64,000 nucleotides of DNA from positions 96,021,792-96,085,791 of the forward strand of contig OZ021724.1 of the NCBI GenBank assembly GCA_963978545.1, given 5' to 3'. Position 1 is the first letter of the stretch. Every line of letters begins with the position of its first letter. Below are positions 52,688 through 64,000 of this stretch, in pieces. Origin of the DNA: Linyphia triangularis (Eukaryota; Arthropoda; Arachnida; Araneae; Linyphiidae). Both the position numbers and the translations under genes were made by a program. The notes below the pieces were generated by a model. It made no database searches. It had not been told where the DNA came from and was given only the letters and a program-made list of their open reading frames with translations.

Positions 52688-52740
52688 CGGCACCTTTAAC
52701 AGGCTATGTCAGAGAGCTATCCCCATAGCAATCAGATTGG
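52688..52740 (-). mobile_element. SINE family B, copy 2, tRNA-like 5-prime part
   Basis: On the minus strand: GCTATGGGGATAGCTCTCTG, then ACATAGCCTGTTAAAGGTGCCG, which continues in GTTCGAATCC at 43685 once the Transib element and one CGGCA copy are removed. The joined text parallels GTTAGTGCTCTGGCCTCGAA at 947 and GCCAAAGGTGCCG at 964 in copy 1. Confidence 0.75.
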
Positions 52741-52847
52741 CTACACTTACTTGCTTTATTAAAATCAGTTTAGTATTTTCGGATTTAAAACAAGTACTAT
52801 TTTTAGCTTTACGGGAAAACCCACAGGCGACCATCAAGATTTTTGAG

Positions 52848-53191
52848 AATAAATAAATAAATAGTTGAATAGATGAATAAATAAATAAATAAATAAATAG
52901 ATGAATAAATAAATAAATAGTTGAATAAATAAATAAGTAAATAAACAAATGAATGAATGAATGAATAAATAAATAAATAAATAAATAAATAAATGAATGA
53001 ATGAATGAATAAATAGATGAATAAATAAATAAATAGTTGAATAAATAAATAAATAAATGAATAAATAAATAAATTGATGAATAGATGAATAGATAAATAA
53101 ATAAATAGTTGAATAGATGAATAAATAAACAAATAAATGAATAAATAAATAAATGAATGAATGAATGAATGAATGAATAAATAAATAAACT
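52848..53191. repeat. Compound tetranucleotide repeat (AAAT / GAAT / GATG units)
   Basis: About 344 bp of AAATAAAT interleaved with GAATGAATGAATG and AGTTGAATAGATGAATA blocks, some repeated as larger 40-60 bp units. Several minus-strand frames encoding LFIY repeats are artefacts. Confidence 0.95.
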
Positions 53192-54852
53192 ATGTTCGAT
53201 TTTTCATTAGTATTTTCTGAGTAGTATAAAAATAGTCCAAAAAATTCTGAACTATGTTTGAACAGTTTCTTTACTTGGTGACAAATTAATTCCATACGTA
53301 AACAATACTTTCTACAAAAATTTCACTTCCACGTTATATTTAGTAAAATGAATTTTTTAAATTCATAAATTGGCCTGAAACATCCACATTGCAAGAAAAT
53401 GAAAATTCAATAAATCACAACGAATTTTTAAAAACCCAATAGAAATAAATTCCCATTTTCATATAATATTATTTCACAGCAAATAGTTTTATTCAACTTT
53501 TAAAGCTTCTATTTCCGGAACACATTTGTTGGAGATGAATGAAAGAACTTAAGATGGAATGATCGGCAAAATTCAATCACTTTCAAAACGCTCAAATTTA
53601 TTTCATTTCCACAAGGTGAAATATGGCCGAGAGAAAATACAGCTTGAACAAAATCGATATTTTAAGCTAGCACTATGCCAAAAATATGTCTTCATTCATG
53701 CATTTTTATTTAAAAATATATTCTTCTCTTTCATAGGAAGCTGTCAGAAAGGACTGTTTCTTTCTGAGCTACAAATCTGGGAGAATATTTCGTTTCTGCT
53801 TTCACTCAATAATGAGATTTTCCTGGCTGTTGCCATTCGAGAAAGGAGAAATTTTTAATGAGAATACGAGGAGATTTATTTTTAGAGTTTCCTCTTTTAT
53901 TTTTTTTTTAAGGAATGGGGAGAATTTGTGTTGTTTATTTCATTTTTTAAAATGAGATTTCAGAATTTGTGTTTCGAAATTCCTTTTGAAATACTACTCC
54001 CTTTTAATTTTTTGAAAGAACTGAAGTATTCTAATTAAGAAAGATGGAATGGTGATTAAAGCGTAAAAAAGGAGAGTTCGGAGGTATGTTTTGTATTACA
54101 ACTTATTAAATATTTTCTTAGTTGTTTTGTGTTTCTTTTTATTTTGGTATATTTAAGTGCATTTGTTTAATTTTAAATGCAACATTCTTTCCAAAACTTT
54201 TAAAATACATTTCTTTGAAATGACATAATTGAAAAACAGTGATAGACAAAAAGAAGAGGCTAGTGGTATATTGGAAAGTCAGGTATGGGAAAAAAAATTA
54301 AATACATTTTCCAGAGTTCACGCACTGAAAATCAATTTCACCCCCATAGAATTAACCTCAAGCTTAAATTCACGCATCACCACATCATGGTTAAATTTTT
54401 CAAAGTAATCCTCCATTTAAAAAAAAAAAAAAAAATCAGAGATCATCCTAGCCGTTTTTCGAAGTGGGGCGCTACCTGACTGCCCTTTTTCTTTGAAAAT
54501 ATCTTCCTTTTAATAAAAATGAAAAAATTTCGTTTATTTCCAACGGCATGCAATATGAGGATCACCCCTCCGAAATCGCTACTTACGCATGCGCATTCAT
54601 GTTCAAACATGCCTCGCACAGACCAATGACTGACTGAAGTCAATGACTGGCTGCTGATACCACCTGCGACATTAGTGGGTGGATTGTAGGCAGCCGCCAA
54701 CAATTTCCAACTGTAATTTCGTACGTTCTTTAATTAAGTGTATTTCGCCGGCTTTTTACCAAGCCTTCTTGCACAAAATAGAGAACAAAGTTAACCTCAT
54801 GCGTGAATTCTTGGAAAACGTTGATTAATACTTTGTCTTCTGCACGTTTAAT

Positions 54853-54888
<36 letters not shown>

Positions 54889-55235
54889 TCGTCGGTAGGA
54901 CTGGGTCAGAAGTTCAGATCATATCGTCTATGTCTATCGCCGGCGTTTTTCCGAGATTTTTGGGATACCGTAAATTGTCGAGTTTTACTTCTCCGTCATT
55001 TGCGCGATAGTTTTCGTAGTGTTGCTGGCATTTGCACGATCGTTTTCGAGGTGTGGCCGTCACTTGTCCGATAGTTTCACGGGACACTAACGTGTTACGA
55101 TTTAGTTTAAGGTTTATAACCATCAGGTGTTTTAGTAAGCATTTAAAAAGCATATTTGCGCTCTGAAACGCGAATCGGTATCATTGTTATTGTTGTAGTT
55201 ATTAGTTTAGTCCAAAAACTTAATTTCCTTTAGTT
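53192..55235. other. No gene recognised; GC-richer part at 54540-55090
   Basis: AT-rich to about 54430, then a less AT-rich part broken by a 30-bp T run (54857-54887). In 54960-55080 the words GTCATTTGCGCGATAGTTTTCG, GGCATTTGCACGATCGTTTTCG and GTCACTTGTCCGATAGTTTC form three diverged ~45-bp repeats. Open frames there have no recognisable domain. Confidence 0.4.
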
Positions 55236-55236
55236 T

Positions 55237-55268
<32 letters not shown>
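55236..55268. repeat. (TA)n microsatellite
   Basis: A short TA tract just upstream of the transposase fragment. Confidence 0.9.
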
Positions 55269-55274
<6 letters not shown>

Positions 55275-55345
55275 CCCTTTGGATTTTAAAAATACTTTTT
55301 AAAATTTAGAGAAGGGTGAAAATACCAATTGAAAATATTTAACTG

Positions 55346-55600
55346 GTGAACCCTGACAGTTTCCAAAAATTAATTAATGGTCTTAAATTCGATGGTGGCT
55401 GTGCAATTAACAAAACTGGCGATTCTGATGACCAGTCTCTGTGTCTTGCAAAAGTACTGCATTCTGCGAAAGTGACTATTTGGGTACCACTATCCAGTAA
55501 AGGGATTACAGGATCCTTTTTCAAGAAGAAAACGATGAACCAACTCCACTATATTCAGATTTTACAGCAATCTGTTGCCATATTCCAATACTCTAACTAA
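55346..55600 (+). pseudogene. Tc1/mariner-superfamily transposase fragment
   Basis: 84 open codons. KVLHSAKVTIWVPLSSKGIT then GSFF fits the stretch between the first and second catalytic Asp of Tc1/mariner-type transposases (LHs-KVTVW-alS--GIiGPfFF pattern), followed by a Y-x-x-x-L part (LHYIQILQQ). GCAINKTGDSD before it would correspond to the usual VNKQN stretch. Catalytic residues are not all present and the rest of the protein is missing, so it is a relic. The match is from memory. No inverted ends were found. Confidence 0.55.
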
Positions 55601-55851
55601 TCTTGCAAACCCGTTCATTTAAAATTCTATAACTGTCTATCCAACTTAGCACTTGTCTCTTTCTTCTGTCTGTCTGTCACTACGTCGTAGTTATGTTTTT
55701 TCAAAGTTAGGGATTTCTTTCTGAAAGACCCTGTATTTCTATAATGATAACCCAATTTATGTTTTTCATTCATACTCAGTGATAAACATATTTACTATTT
55801 AATGTATGTTATTCATACCCAGTTTCAAATAATCTAATTAATAAAAACAGA
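55601..55851. other. No gene recognised
   Basis: A short spacer containing CTGTCTGTCTGTCAC near 55667. Nothing else. Confidence 0.45.
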
Positions 55852-56996
55852 GTTTTTAAAGAATCCTTTATATGCATTGTCAATTTTTATATTCATCAAC
55901 GCAGCTCCGATATCCAAACCATTTCTATCAGCAAAAGGCGAGGCAAACTACGTTTCAAAATTTATTTATTGAAAATGAACTTGAATTTATGCTCTCACAT
56001 ACAAACATCATTTATTTATTCTGATTAAAGTAATTTTGCTATTTATTTAATTAAAAAAAATTTGGCAACAAGAAAGAGTTTCAACAATGGTAGGTACAAA
56101 GCGATTAGATGACGGCAAGTTGGTTTGTTAGTATTCTGTAAAAGAGACCTTTTAGTGACTATAACAGGCCCAAAGTTTGATAGAGAGCATTGTCATCGAT
56201 ATCGAACCTATCTGCCAAGTTTCAGACCGATTAAATGACGGCAAGGGGGTTAATTAGGCCTTCGCAGATTCCGCTCCCATCAACAAAAATAATCGAAGTT
56301 AACATAATAGACTGAGAGGCGACTGCAATTTGCGGACCTCATCGAACATCATTCTGAATTTCTTATAGAAATTGGAGAAAAGTTAGTAGATTACGAATCC
56401 ACTGGTCTGCCGTGGCAAAAATGGCCGAAACTAGTCAAAATCAATTTTTAATTAGTTGAACTAAATCCAATTGCCAAATGCGCCATAACTTGCCAAATAA
56501 TGAGCATTTTTTTTTTTTTTTTTTTTAGTAACCCTCACTCTTTAATTTTCAATTAAGAAGGTTGCAGAGGATTCGGATGTGTGGCGATGGCTTACTTGCA
56601 TCTTTATCAAATGAGCCAAATTGGTAATAAACATTACGTCACTGATGACGTAACTGATGTCACCAATTTGGCTTACTTTTAAAAGATACCAAGTTTTCCG
56701 AGCCAGAGATCAGAAATCGTTTGCTCTTTTTCTCATTGAAAATCAAAATGCAGTGGGTTGCTAGACGAAAAAGTTTGCTCTCTTTTTGGCAAGTTATGAC
56801 ATATTTGGCAATCGGATTTTAGTTCAACTCATTCCAAGTTGATTTTTGATCAGTTCCGGCCATTTTTGCCAAGGCAGACCAGTGGATTCGTAATCTACTC
56901 ACATTTCTCAAATTTCTATAAAAAAAATTCAGAATGATGTTCGATGAGGTCCAAATATTGCTGTCGCCTCTCGGACTATAAAGGATTTTTAAAAAA
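55852..56996 (+). mobile_element. MITE-1 copy c, split by foldback element copy 3
   Basis: The left end GAATCCTTTATATGCATTGT, core GATTAAATGACGGCAAGGGG and GCAGATTCCGCTCCCATC, to AATCGAAGTTAACATAATA at 56309. After the foldback insertion, the family end TAAAGGATTTTTAAAAAA resumes at 56979-56996. It aligns with copies a and b. Confidence 0.75.
56310..56976. mobile_element. Foldback element (family A), copy 3, complete (667 bp)
   Basis: The left end GACTGAGAGGCGACTGCAAT and, reverse-complemented, the right end GTCCGAGAGGCGACAGCAAT; the arms match to a centre at about 56633-56652 (TTACGTCACTGATGACGTAA). TA lies on both sides (56308-56309, 56977-56978). It is inserted in MITE-1 copy c, whose interrupted end resumes on the far side. 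This gives direct evidence of transposition and of TA targeting. Confidence 0.88.
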
Positions 56997-57775
56997 GATA
57001 CATATTCTATCTTCTGTCTTGTTGTTAAAGTCACAGAGTGATTTACTGGCTTTACATCTTCCATTAAATTGTGTTGTACAAAAAATTCAATGTTACATTT
57101 TGAATCAATTGCAATGAAGTTTACGGTGATATAAAATAACACAACAAGATTGCAAAGTACGCTACCGTATTTTTGCTTCTTCATGACATTAAAGTAGCTT
57201 AAAATAAATTTTTTTAGCAGAATGCAAATGCAGATTTTGAAATAAAAGAAATTTAAACTAATTGTACAGGACTTTAATCAATAAAATAATCTTTCCAAAG
57301 AGCTCAAACGTTGAATACTTCTTCTAAAAATACAATCATTAACTTATAAAACGTCAAATAGCAACAAAAAAAACAGTTCTCTATGTAAAATCGTGATCAG
57401 TACTTAACTCTTCTTCCATTAAAGACAGAACGCTTCGATCCCACAGCCATCCAAAGAAGTTTCCCAACTTCTTACCCAATAATTTCCTTAAATACAGCCT
57501 TGGGGCATCGGCAATTTATCTGTCATCGTGTTCTTTTATACAGCAATGGGATAAAGGCGGTTTTCTTGTTCCTAAATAATGGCATCCGATCTATCTCATT
57601 TTCTGTTCCAGTTACTTGGCGAGGAATTTCGCCGATGCCTGGAAGATTTGTCATCGCGAATGACGTCGATTTGTTTTTCGTCCTAGAAATTGCTACTAGT
57701 ATGTAATAGATTTTGCTTGATGTCATGTAATTTGATGTCTATCAATTAGGTAGTAATAGAAATAAGTATTGTCAT
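56997..57775. other. No gene recognised
   Basis: Contains a somewhat less AT-rich patch at about 57420-57680. A 121-codon minus-strand frame at 56819-57184 starts unrelated to its foldback end and has no recognised domain. Confidence 0.4.
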
Positions 57776-58101
57776 AATTAGAAATAAGCGGTGATAAAAT
57801 TAGGTATAGACTGCGATACGTTTAGGAATAAATAGCGATACCATTGAGAATGAGTAGTGATACAATTATGAGTAGGTGAGGATATAATTAGGAATAGAAA
57901 TTTTTAAATAGTTATCTAAATGTTTCTGAAATGAACGTAATTAGAAATAAGTTGTGATAAAATAAGGTATAGACTACGATACGTTTAGGAATAAATAGTG
58001 ATATCATTGAGAATGAGTAGTGATACAATTATGAGTAGGTGATGATACAATTAGGAATGGAAATTTCTAAACAGTTATCTAGATGTTTCTGAAATTAACG
58101 T
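57776..58101. repeat. Two tandem copies of a 163-bp unit
   Basis: AATTAGAAATAAG at 57776 and 57939 marks the period. Both copies run through GTATAGACTRCGATACGTTT, GAGAATGAGTAGTGATACAA and GTTATCTARATGTTTCTGAA, about 94 per cent alike by eye. Each unit itself consists of short GATAnnATTAGGAATA-like subrepeats. Confidence 0.85.
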
Positions 58102-58595
58102 ATTTTAACAGAAAAATATTAAAATAGTTTATAGTAAGTAGCAAATTGCAAGTTAGTTATTATTTCTTAAAGAAAATAATTTTCAAATGAAATTCTTATC
58201 ACATAGCAACTTGATCCCGCTAGTAATTAAAAAAAAATCATAACCGGATGGTAATTTTCTTCTAAAGTACATACTCAACATTTTTAATTTTTTTGCATCC
58301 GTGCAATGAATTATAAATGAAGCTAATTGTTGTTGGTTTTTTTTTTTTAAAGGAAAAATATATCGGAATAAATGTATTGGTTTATTGCACTATCATATAG
58401 GTGATGATAGACTAATTTTCGGGAATCTGAGACAAAAAATGGACACTTCAAGTGAGAGTAATTTCAGTTATATGTAAATAACTAAACAAATAATTAATAT
58501 ATTGGAGTAAAATCACTGCAGGTGATTAGATATTGACAAGTATTAATAACTCAATGTTGAACATTTTGCCGATTGTCTGCTAATAGACAATTCCA

Positions 58596-58598
<3 letters not shown>
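58102..58598. other. AT-rich spacer, no gene recognised
   Basis: Nothing beyond a T run near 58340-58350. Confidence 0.45.

Positions 58599-58687
<89 letters not shown>
58599..58687. repeat. (TA)n microsatellite
   Basis: About 89 bp of TA repeats. Confidence 0.97.
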
Positions 58688-58690
<3 letters not shown>

Positions 58691-59882
58691 ATTGAATTCT
58701 AAATGTTTCGAAAAGGCCATAAACACAAAAATTTCTGATCACTGCTCTTTTTCTTTTTTTTTTTTAATTTGCAACTTTAAGTTCATTGGTTTATTTAGGT
58801 GGGAAAAACGATTCATTTGACTCGAAGCTAATGTGACGTCACTTGTTCCGACCTTGGCTTGAAACGGAGCAGCTGACACCAGTTTTTCAAGTTTCTCGCG
58901 CCAACCGGCACGGGATATGGCGATTGTCTAAAAAACTCACGCCAATTATTTGGCAGAAACCTCACAATAGCCATAGAAACGGAAGGAAGTTTTGACGTCA
59001 CAGAAATAAAGAAGCGTTTTGATCGAACTGCGATCATACGAGGTTTTCGGGCATTTTCTTTTCTTAATATTTAAACAACTAATTTCTTTAAAGAACTTTT
59101 GTGTGAATATTTGGGAATCAGAAAGAAATTCTTCATAAATATAAACTAAATTCACTCATTTTCAAAAAGTGCGGGGATTGTCCATTGTCAAAGGCAATTA
59201 CCGGCTTCTTACCGGAAGGCTTTAATTGGAATGGAATTTTTGAAAATTTAATTAAATATAGGAATAAGAAGTTGGGATGATCTTATTTTTTCAACCGTGT
59301 CAATGCAAAAAAATTAGTTGTGTAAAAGGCAAGCAAAGATATCATTTTTAGTTTTAAGTATGACTATCTTTGAAAACTTGAATAACCATTTTATAAAATT
59401 AACAAAAGTCAACCTTGGCACAGGTCGAAGATCAACAAAATCATTTGTGTTATCTCAAACTATCTATAGCTAACTACTTTAAATGAAATATGACTTTTTT
59501 CTGGGAAATAACTTAATAGATCTCTACTCATTTCGTTAATGATTTATGCAAGTAATTTTTGTATTTGTATAAATCAAGTCAATGTTCATTTACTTCTACA
59601 AAATAAATCAAAATTTTAGAATATGCAACAAACACCTTATACATCTGCTAGTTAATTAGTCACTTTACAGCGTACAAGCTAAAGCGTTTTCTGAGCTCAG
59701 ATAGCTGTGAATATAATCCGAGAATCAGTTAATTGCAAATTATGAGTATGCCTCTCTTTCACCACCCCCCCCCCCCTCCCCGTTTACGTTATTTCATCAC
59801 ATAAGCTACAAAACATTGAAATGAAAAAAAATTCCTAATGATCTTGATCCGAAAAAGTTACCTATAGAAAAAAGCATGTTCA
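58688..59882. other. No gene recognised; CRE-like pair in a GC-richer patch
   Basis: A patch at about 58800-59060 is less AT-rich and has TGACGTCAC at 58832-58840 and again at 58993-59001. The minus-strand frames over it have no recognised domain. A C run lies at 59765-59776. Confidence 0.4.
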
Positions 59883-61318
59883 AATTTGTTTGTGATATTC
59901 CGTTACTTTCATACCCCTTTAAGGGTTAGAAAGTTGGATTACTGGTGGTTTTTCAAACTCTCATGCAGTCATCTTTTTTCACTTCTTTTTGAGAGAGAAT
60001 GTGTAAAATTTCATCCATATTAGATAGGTTTGAAAGAGAGGAGGAGGGACGAAACTTAATGTAACCAGCGCTTTTTCTCTTATCAGTAAGACCAAGAGTT
60101 CAAAATTTCATCAAGATCAAAATAAACCATTAGATGCCAATAAAACCCAAATAAACACAATCGCCCAATCACACACATATTCAGAAATAATCTTCTTTGT
60201 ATAACGATGATGTCATTTCTAATATTGCAAAGAATTTGAATAATTTGTTTGTGATATCCCGTTACTTTCACACCCCTTTAAGGGTTAGAAAGTTGGAATA
60301 CTGGTGGTTTTTCAAACTCTCATGCAGTCATCTTTTTTCACTTCTTTTTGAGATAGAATGTGTAAAATTTCATCCATATTAGATAGGTTTGAAAGAGAGG
60401 AGGAGGGACGAAACTTAATGTAACCAGCGCTTTTTCTCTTATCAGTAAGACCAAGAGTTCAAAATTTCATCAAGATCAAAATAAACCATTAGATGCCAAT
60501 AAAACCCAAATAAACACAATCGCCCAATCACACACATATTCAGAAATAATCTTCTTTGTATACGATGATGTCATTTCTAATATTGCAAAGAATTTGAATA
60601 ATTTGTTTGTGATATTCCGTTACTTTCACACCCCTTTAAGGGTTAGAAAGTTGGAATACTGGTGGTTTTTCAAACTCTCATGCAGTCATCTTTTTTCACT
60701 TCTTTTTGAGAGAGAATGTGTAAAATTTCATCCATATTAGATAGGTTTGAAAGAGAGGAGGAGGGACGAAACTTAATGTAACCAGCGCTTTTTCTCTTAT
60801 CAGTAAGACCAAGAGTTCAAAATTTCATCAAGATCAAAATAAACCATTAGATGCCAATAAAACCCAAATAAACACAATCGCCCAATCACACACATATTCA
60901 GAAATAATCTTCTTTGTATAACGATGATGTCATTTCTAATATTGCAAAGAATTTGAATAATTTGTTTGTGATATTCCGTTACTTTCACACCCCTTTAAGG
61001 GTTAGAAAGTTGGAATACTGGTGGTTTTTCAAACTCTCATGCAGTCATCTTTTTTCACTTCTTTTTGAGAGAGAATGTGTAAAATTTCATCCATATTAGA
61101 TAGGTTTGAAAGAGAGGAGGAGGGACGAAACTTAATGTAACCAGCGCTTTTTCTCTTATCAGTAAGACCAAGAGTTCAAAATTTCATCAAGATCAAAATA
61201 AACCATTAGATGCCAATAAAACCCAAATAAACACAATCGCCCAATCACACACATATTCAGAAATAATCTTCTTTGTATATGATGATGCCATTCCTAATAT
61301 AGCAAAGAATTTGAATAA
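59883..61318. repeat. Four tandem copies of a 358-359-bp unit
   Basis: TGTGATATTCC (or TCCC) starts at 59891, 60250, 60608 and 60967. Copies differ by only a few substitutions and one-base indels over 358-359 bp, so the array is recent. Each unit contains the palindromic ACCCCTTTAAGGGTT and a GAGAGGAGGAGGGACG block. Mirror-image 61-62-codon frames in each unit are by-products. Confidence 0.95.
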
Positions 61319-62829
61319 ATAACTCCTTAATATAAACTCATATTAAAAAAACTACATCCGTATACATTGTTAATGAGTTCTTCAGTATTACAGAAGAAAG
61401 CTCAGAGTTTCGTATCACTCGTACAGTAATTCATCGTAATTTAATCTGATATAATGAACTGGGGGGGTGCTTTCCCCCTTGGGTAATTCCTTCTTAATTA
61501 TTCTCATTTCCGAATTTTTTTTCACTTCTGACTCAAAGCAGATGCCACGAAAGAGATTAGTCCTTTTATAAATATGCAATTAAATATAATACTCAGTTCA
61601 AACTTCTAGTATTATTTTTAGTCGTTTTTGTACAACTATAGTTGCTAATTAAGTTTTTGTTAAATTTCAATCAAAATTGTCTGATAGAATATTAATAACC
61701 TTCTATAATTCCAACTCATTCCCTCATTAAGATGTATTTTAAGCTCCTGTTATAGCTTATTGCTTTATTAATTATTTTTTTTATATTTTAAAGTGAAATT
61801 CAAGTCAATAATGAAATATCTACACAAAGGAAAATACACTTTTAAATTAGAAAAAAAAATCATCAGCAATGAAACAATTAAATCAAGTTATTAGAACCGA
61901 ATCCCAAATGAAATTTACTTAGTATAGTTTTGAAAAAGTAACTTTATTTTTGGTACGGTACGTCCACACAGTGCAAGATCAAATATAGAAAAAAAATCTT
62001 CTTTGCTTATTTTTTAAGCTAAATATAATCAAAGTTAAATAAAAACAATATTTTATTAAGTACAACACTGAATATTAATTAAAAAATACTTTTTTTGTAA
62101 GTTTCAGTAAAATTTAATGACTCACAAAAAATATGTGATTGATTGATTAACATTACAATTTATTTTTTTTTTCAAAGTAATAAAGCAAGATGTTAACTTC
62201 TTATCTAAATTCTTCAGAAATCTTTGAAGAAAACGAAAGTTTGCATTTTAATTGTTTTTAATTTGATGGGCCTAAAATTAGGACCGTCAGAAAAATTTAT
62301 AGTATTTTAAATTAGTAAAATATAGGAAAAACTACAAACTTGTTGAATGCAAAAACTTTGATAAAATAAGAATCAATAGAGGTGGATGCAGTTGTATAAA
62401 AACTGGGAAGACAATGGGGTGACTATGGCGTTTTTTTGCCAAAAGGGGTCATTAACAAATAAAATTAAATCAAAAATTAAAAATTTCTACCCTATTACAT
62501 GTATCATTAAAAAAAAACGTCATAACACCAAACTTCATAAAATTTCAATGAGTGAATAGAGATTTCGTTTATGACAGGGAAATTATCAACTCATTTTAAA
62601 ACAAAACAGTGATTTTTAGTCATAAACTGTTATATATTCGGTAAATTTTATAATTTTTTGTTACAAACAATTTATTTGTTAAAAACCAAACTTAATTCAA
62701 ATTAAATAAGTGCACCTCAACTAGATTCTGAATTTTCAGAAAATTCATAGAAATAAATTGATTTTATAGTTTTTACTTTCAATTACCCATATGCATACAT
62801 AAGGTAATGAAAGTATAGCATTCGGTCAA
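61319..62829. other. AT-rich, no gene recognised
   Basis: A short hairpin, GGGGGGGTGCTTTCCCCCTT, lies at about 61461-61480. Otherwise AT-rich without frames or repeats of note. Confidence 0.45.
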
Positions 62830-63385
62830 AAACAAATTTCGATTTTTTTGCATTTCTTCACGTTTTGGAACATTCTGATTTCAAAAAAGTGATCTAGAAA
62901 AATTGCCTGTCTGTGTGTATCTTTGTCTGTGTGTCTTTGTGAACGTGGTCAACATAACTCCCGAACAAATTGGCAGGAAATGTTCCAATTTGGTGTGCTG
63001 ATTGGTTGTGACACAAGGACCTAGCATTAAGGTTTTCGTCAAAATCGCGCATGCGCATAAGGTAGCTGCCAATGAAAAAATCATGTTTTTCAATTATTGC
63101 TAAAACACGGCTCAAACAATTTTGATAAAAATTGCTATAGTAATCCGTCATAAGGTGTTCTAAACATCTCCACCTGCAAAATTTCCAAAAGAATGCTTTA
63201 ATGGCGTAAAAAGTCGAAAAACGAATGCCTTCAACACAGAGTTCTCTATGTTTGAACATAGCTTATCAACAATCGTTTTTTCTCCTCTTCCCAGTTTCAC
63301 TTATAAGAAAGAATAATATAAGAATTATCAAAAAGTATATCGTCAAAATTCCCATTTTGACAAAGTTTTTTTTTTTTTTTTAATG
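62830..63385 (+). repeat. Dispersed repeat (family D), copy 2
   Basis: Matches 20770-21340 in direct orientation over about 550 bp; see shared words there. It lacks the long GT tract. Ends near a T run at 63367-63382. Confidence 0.6.
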
Positions 63386-63403
63386 TTTTTTCATATATGG
63401 TCA

Positions 63404-63533
63404 ATATGTTAAAAAAATGCTTTAGTCTATATGATATAAAACTCCTTCGTCCAATATAATGAAACACTATTTCGGTCTATATGTAACAACACTGTTTCGT
63501 CCAATATGTGAAAACACTGTTTCGGTATTATTG
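63404..63533. repeat. Short degenerate tandem repeat (ACACTGTTTCG units)
   Basis: About four units of 30-38 bp with ACACTRTTTCGKYC and ATATGTRAMAAC words. Confidence 0.6.
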
Positions 63534-64000
63534 TGTCACAGATTTTCCTCTACATTTAAAAAAAAATTATGATAGAATACACAAAATATTTTCAGTAATA
63601 TCTCAAACGATTTTTCGATCATTAAGTAATGAAATTTTGGCTAAGGTTTACTAGTCATTTTCATGTAAATGGAATGGTAATATTCAGGCGGTATGTGCTG
63701 AAGTTTGCAAAGTTTTAACAAAATTAATTTAGCAATCGGAAACTTAATAAATATTTTATAGTGTTATAAGAAATCGTAAAAAAAAGCTCATGAGTGTCAG
63801 CAGTTTAGCCTAATGGCTTTGAAAACCGAAAATATAACTTTAATGGTGTATAATTTGAAATATATGCAGTTTAATGTATAGTTTTGGTTGTCTGAAAGTG
63901 GTTTGCGTGTTTTAGGATGAAAATACGCCTTAATTCATTTTCTCCTTTCTATGATTATATCAAAAACAGTTTCACAATTACAATTATCAACTTTTTTTTT
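63534..64000. other. No gene recognised
   Basis: AT-rich DNA to the window end. Confidence 0.45.

Noticed and set aside
58828..59155. Overlapping minus-strand frames of 69 codons
   Set aside because: No recognised domain, no clear splice sites, and the less AT-rich composition alone explains their length.

Overview
This is an AT-rich, repeat-dense window of an animal nuclear genome. The split immunoglobulin-domain exons, the arthropod-type mobile elements and the very long intron suggest an arthropod, plausibly a chelicerate such as a spider. That placement is an inference from style and was not tested.

Only one host gene is supported. Two minus-strand exons (42862-42978 and 18556-18765), both in phase 1 at each end, join in frame into one Ig domain that resembles Dscam-family cell-adhesion proteins. 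They are separated by about 24 kb of intron. The gene should continue beyond both sides of what I can recognise. No tRNA, rRNA, operon-like or CRISPR structure is present.

Nearly everything else is mobile or tandem DNA. From left to right: an 80-bp satellite (1-880); copies of a terminal-inverted-repeat family here called MITE-1 (4868, 9331, 10651, 18803, 31751, 55852); a hAT-type element with a triplicated flank and a nested tRNA-derived SINE (7141-8782); a 529-bp (TA)n tract (13115); a deleted mariner-type element beside the 18.6-kb exon; a LINE 3-prime end (23845); a deleted hAT element with transposase remains (27769-29508); three copies of a 660-bp palindromic foldback element (26319, 29851, 56310); a piggyBac-type MITE (32044); a Helitron-type element (35483-36609); a second foldback element (40758-41631); and near-identical 359-bp tandem repeats (59883-61318).

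The most striking part is 43555-52740, a three-level nest. A tRNA-derived SINE was split by a Transib element (CACAGTG ends, CGGCA target duplication, decayed RAG1/Transib-like transposase). The Transib element was in turn split by a young LTR retrotransposon (44335-50301, two 231-bp LTRs that look identical, GCAT target duplication). The retrotransposon is Ty3/gypsy-like in sequence, but its pol order is protease - integrase - reverse transcriptase - RNase H, with integrase before RT as in Ty1/copia, and its gag has a SCAN-like capsid region. This matches the Gmr1-like group, described from deuterostomes.
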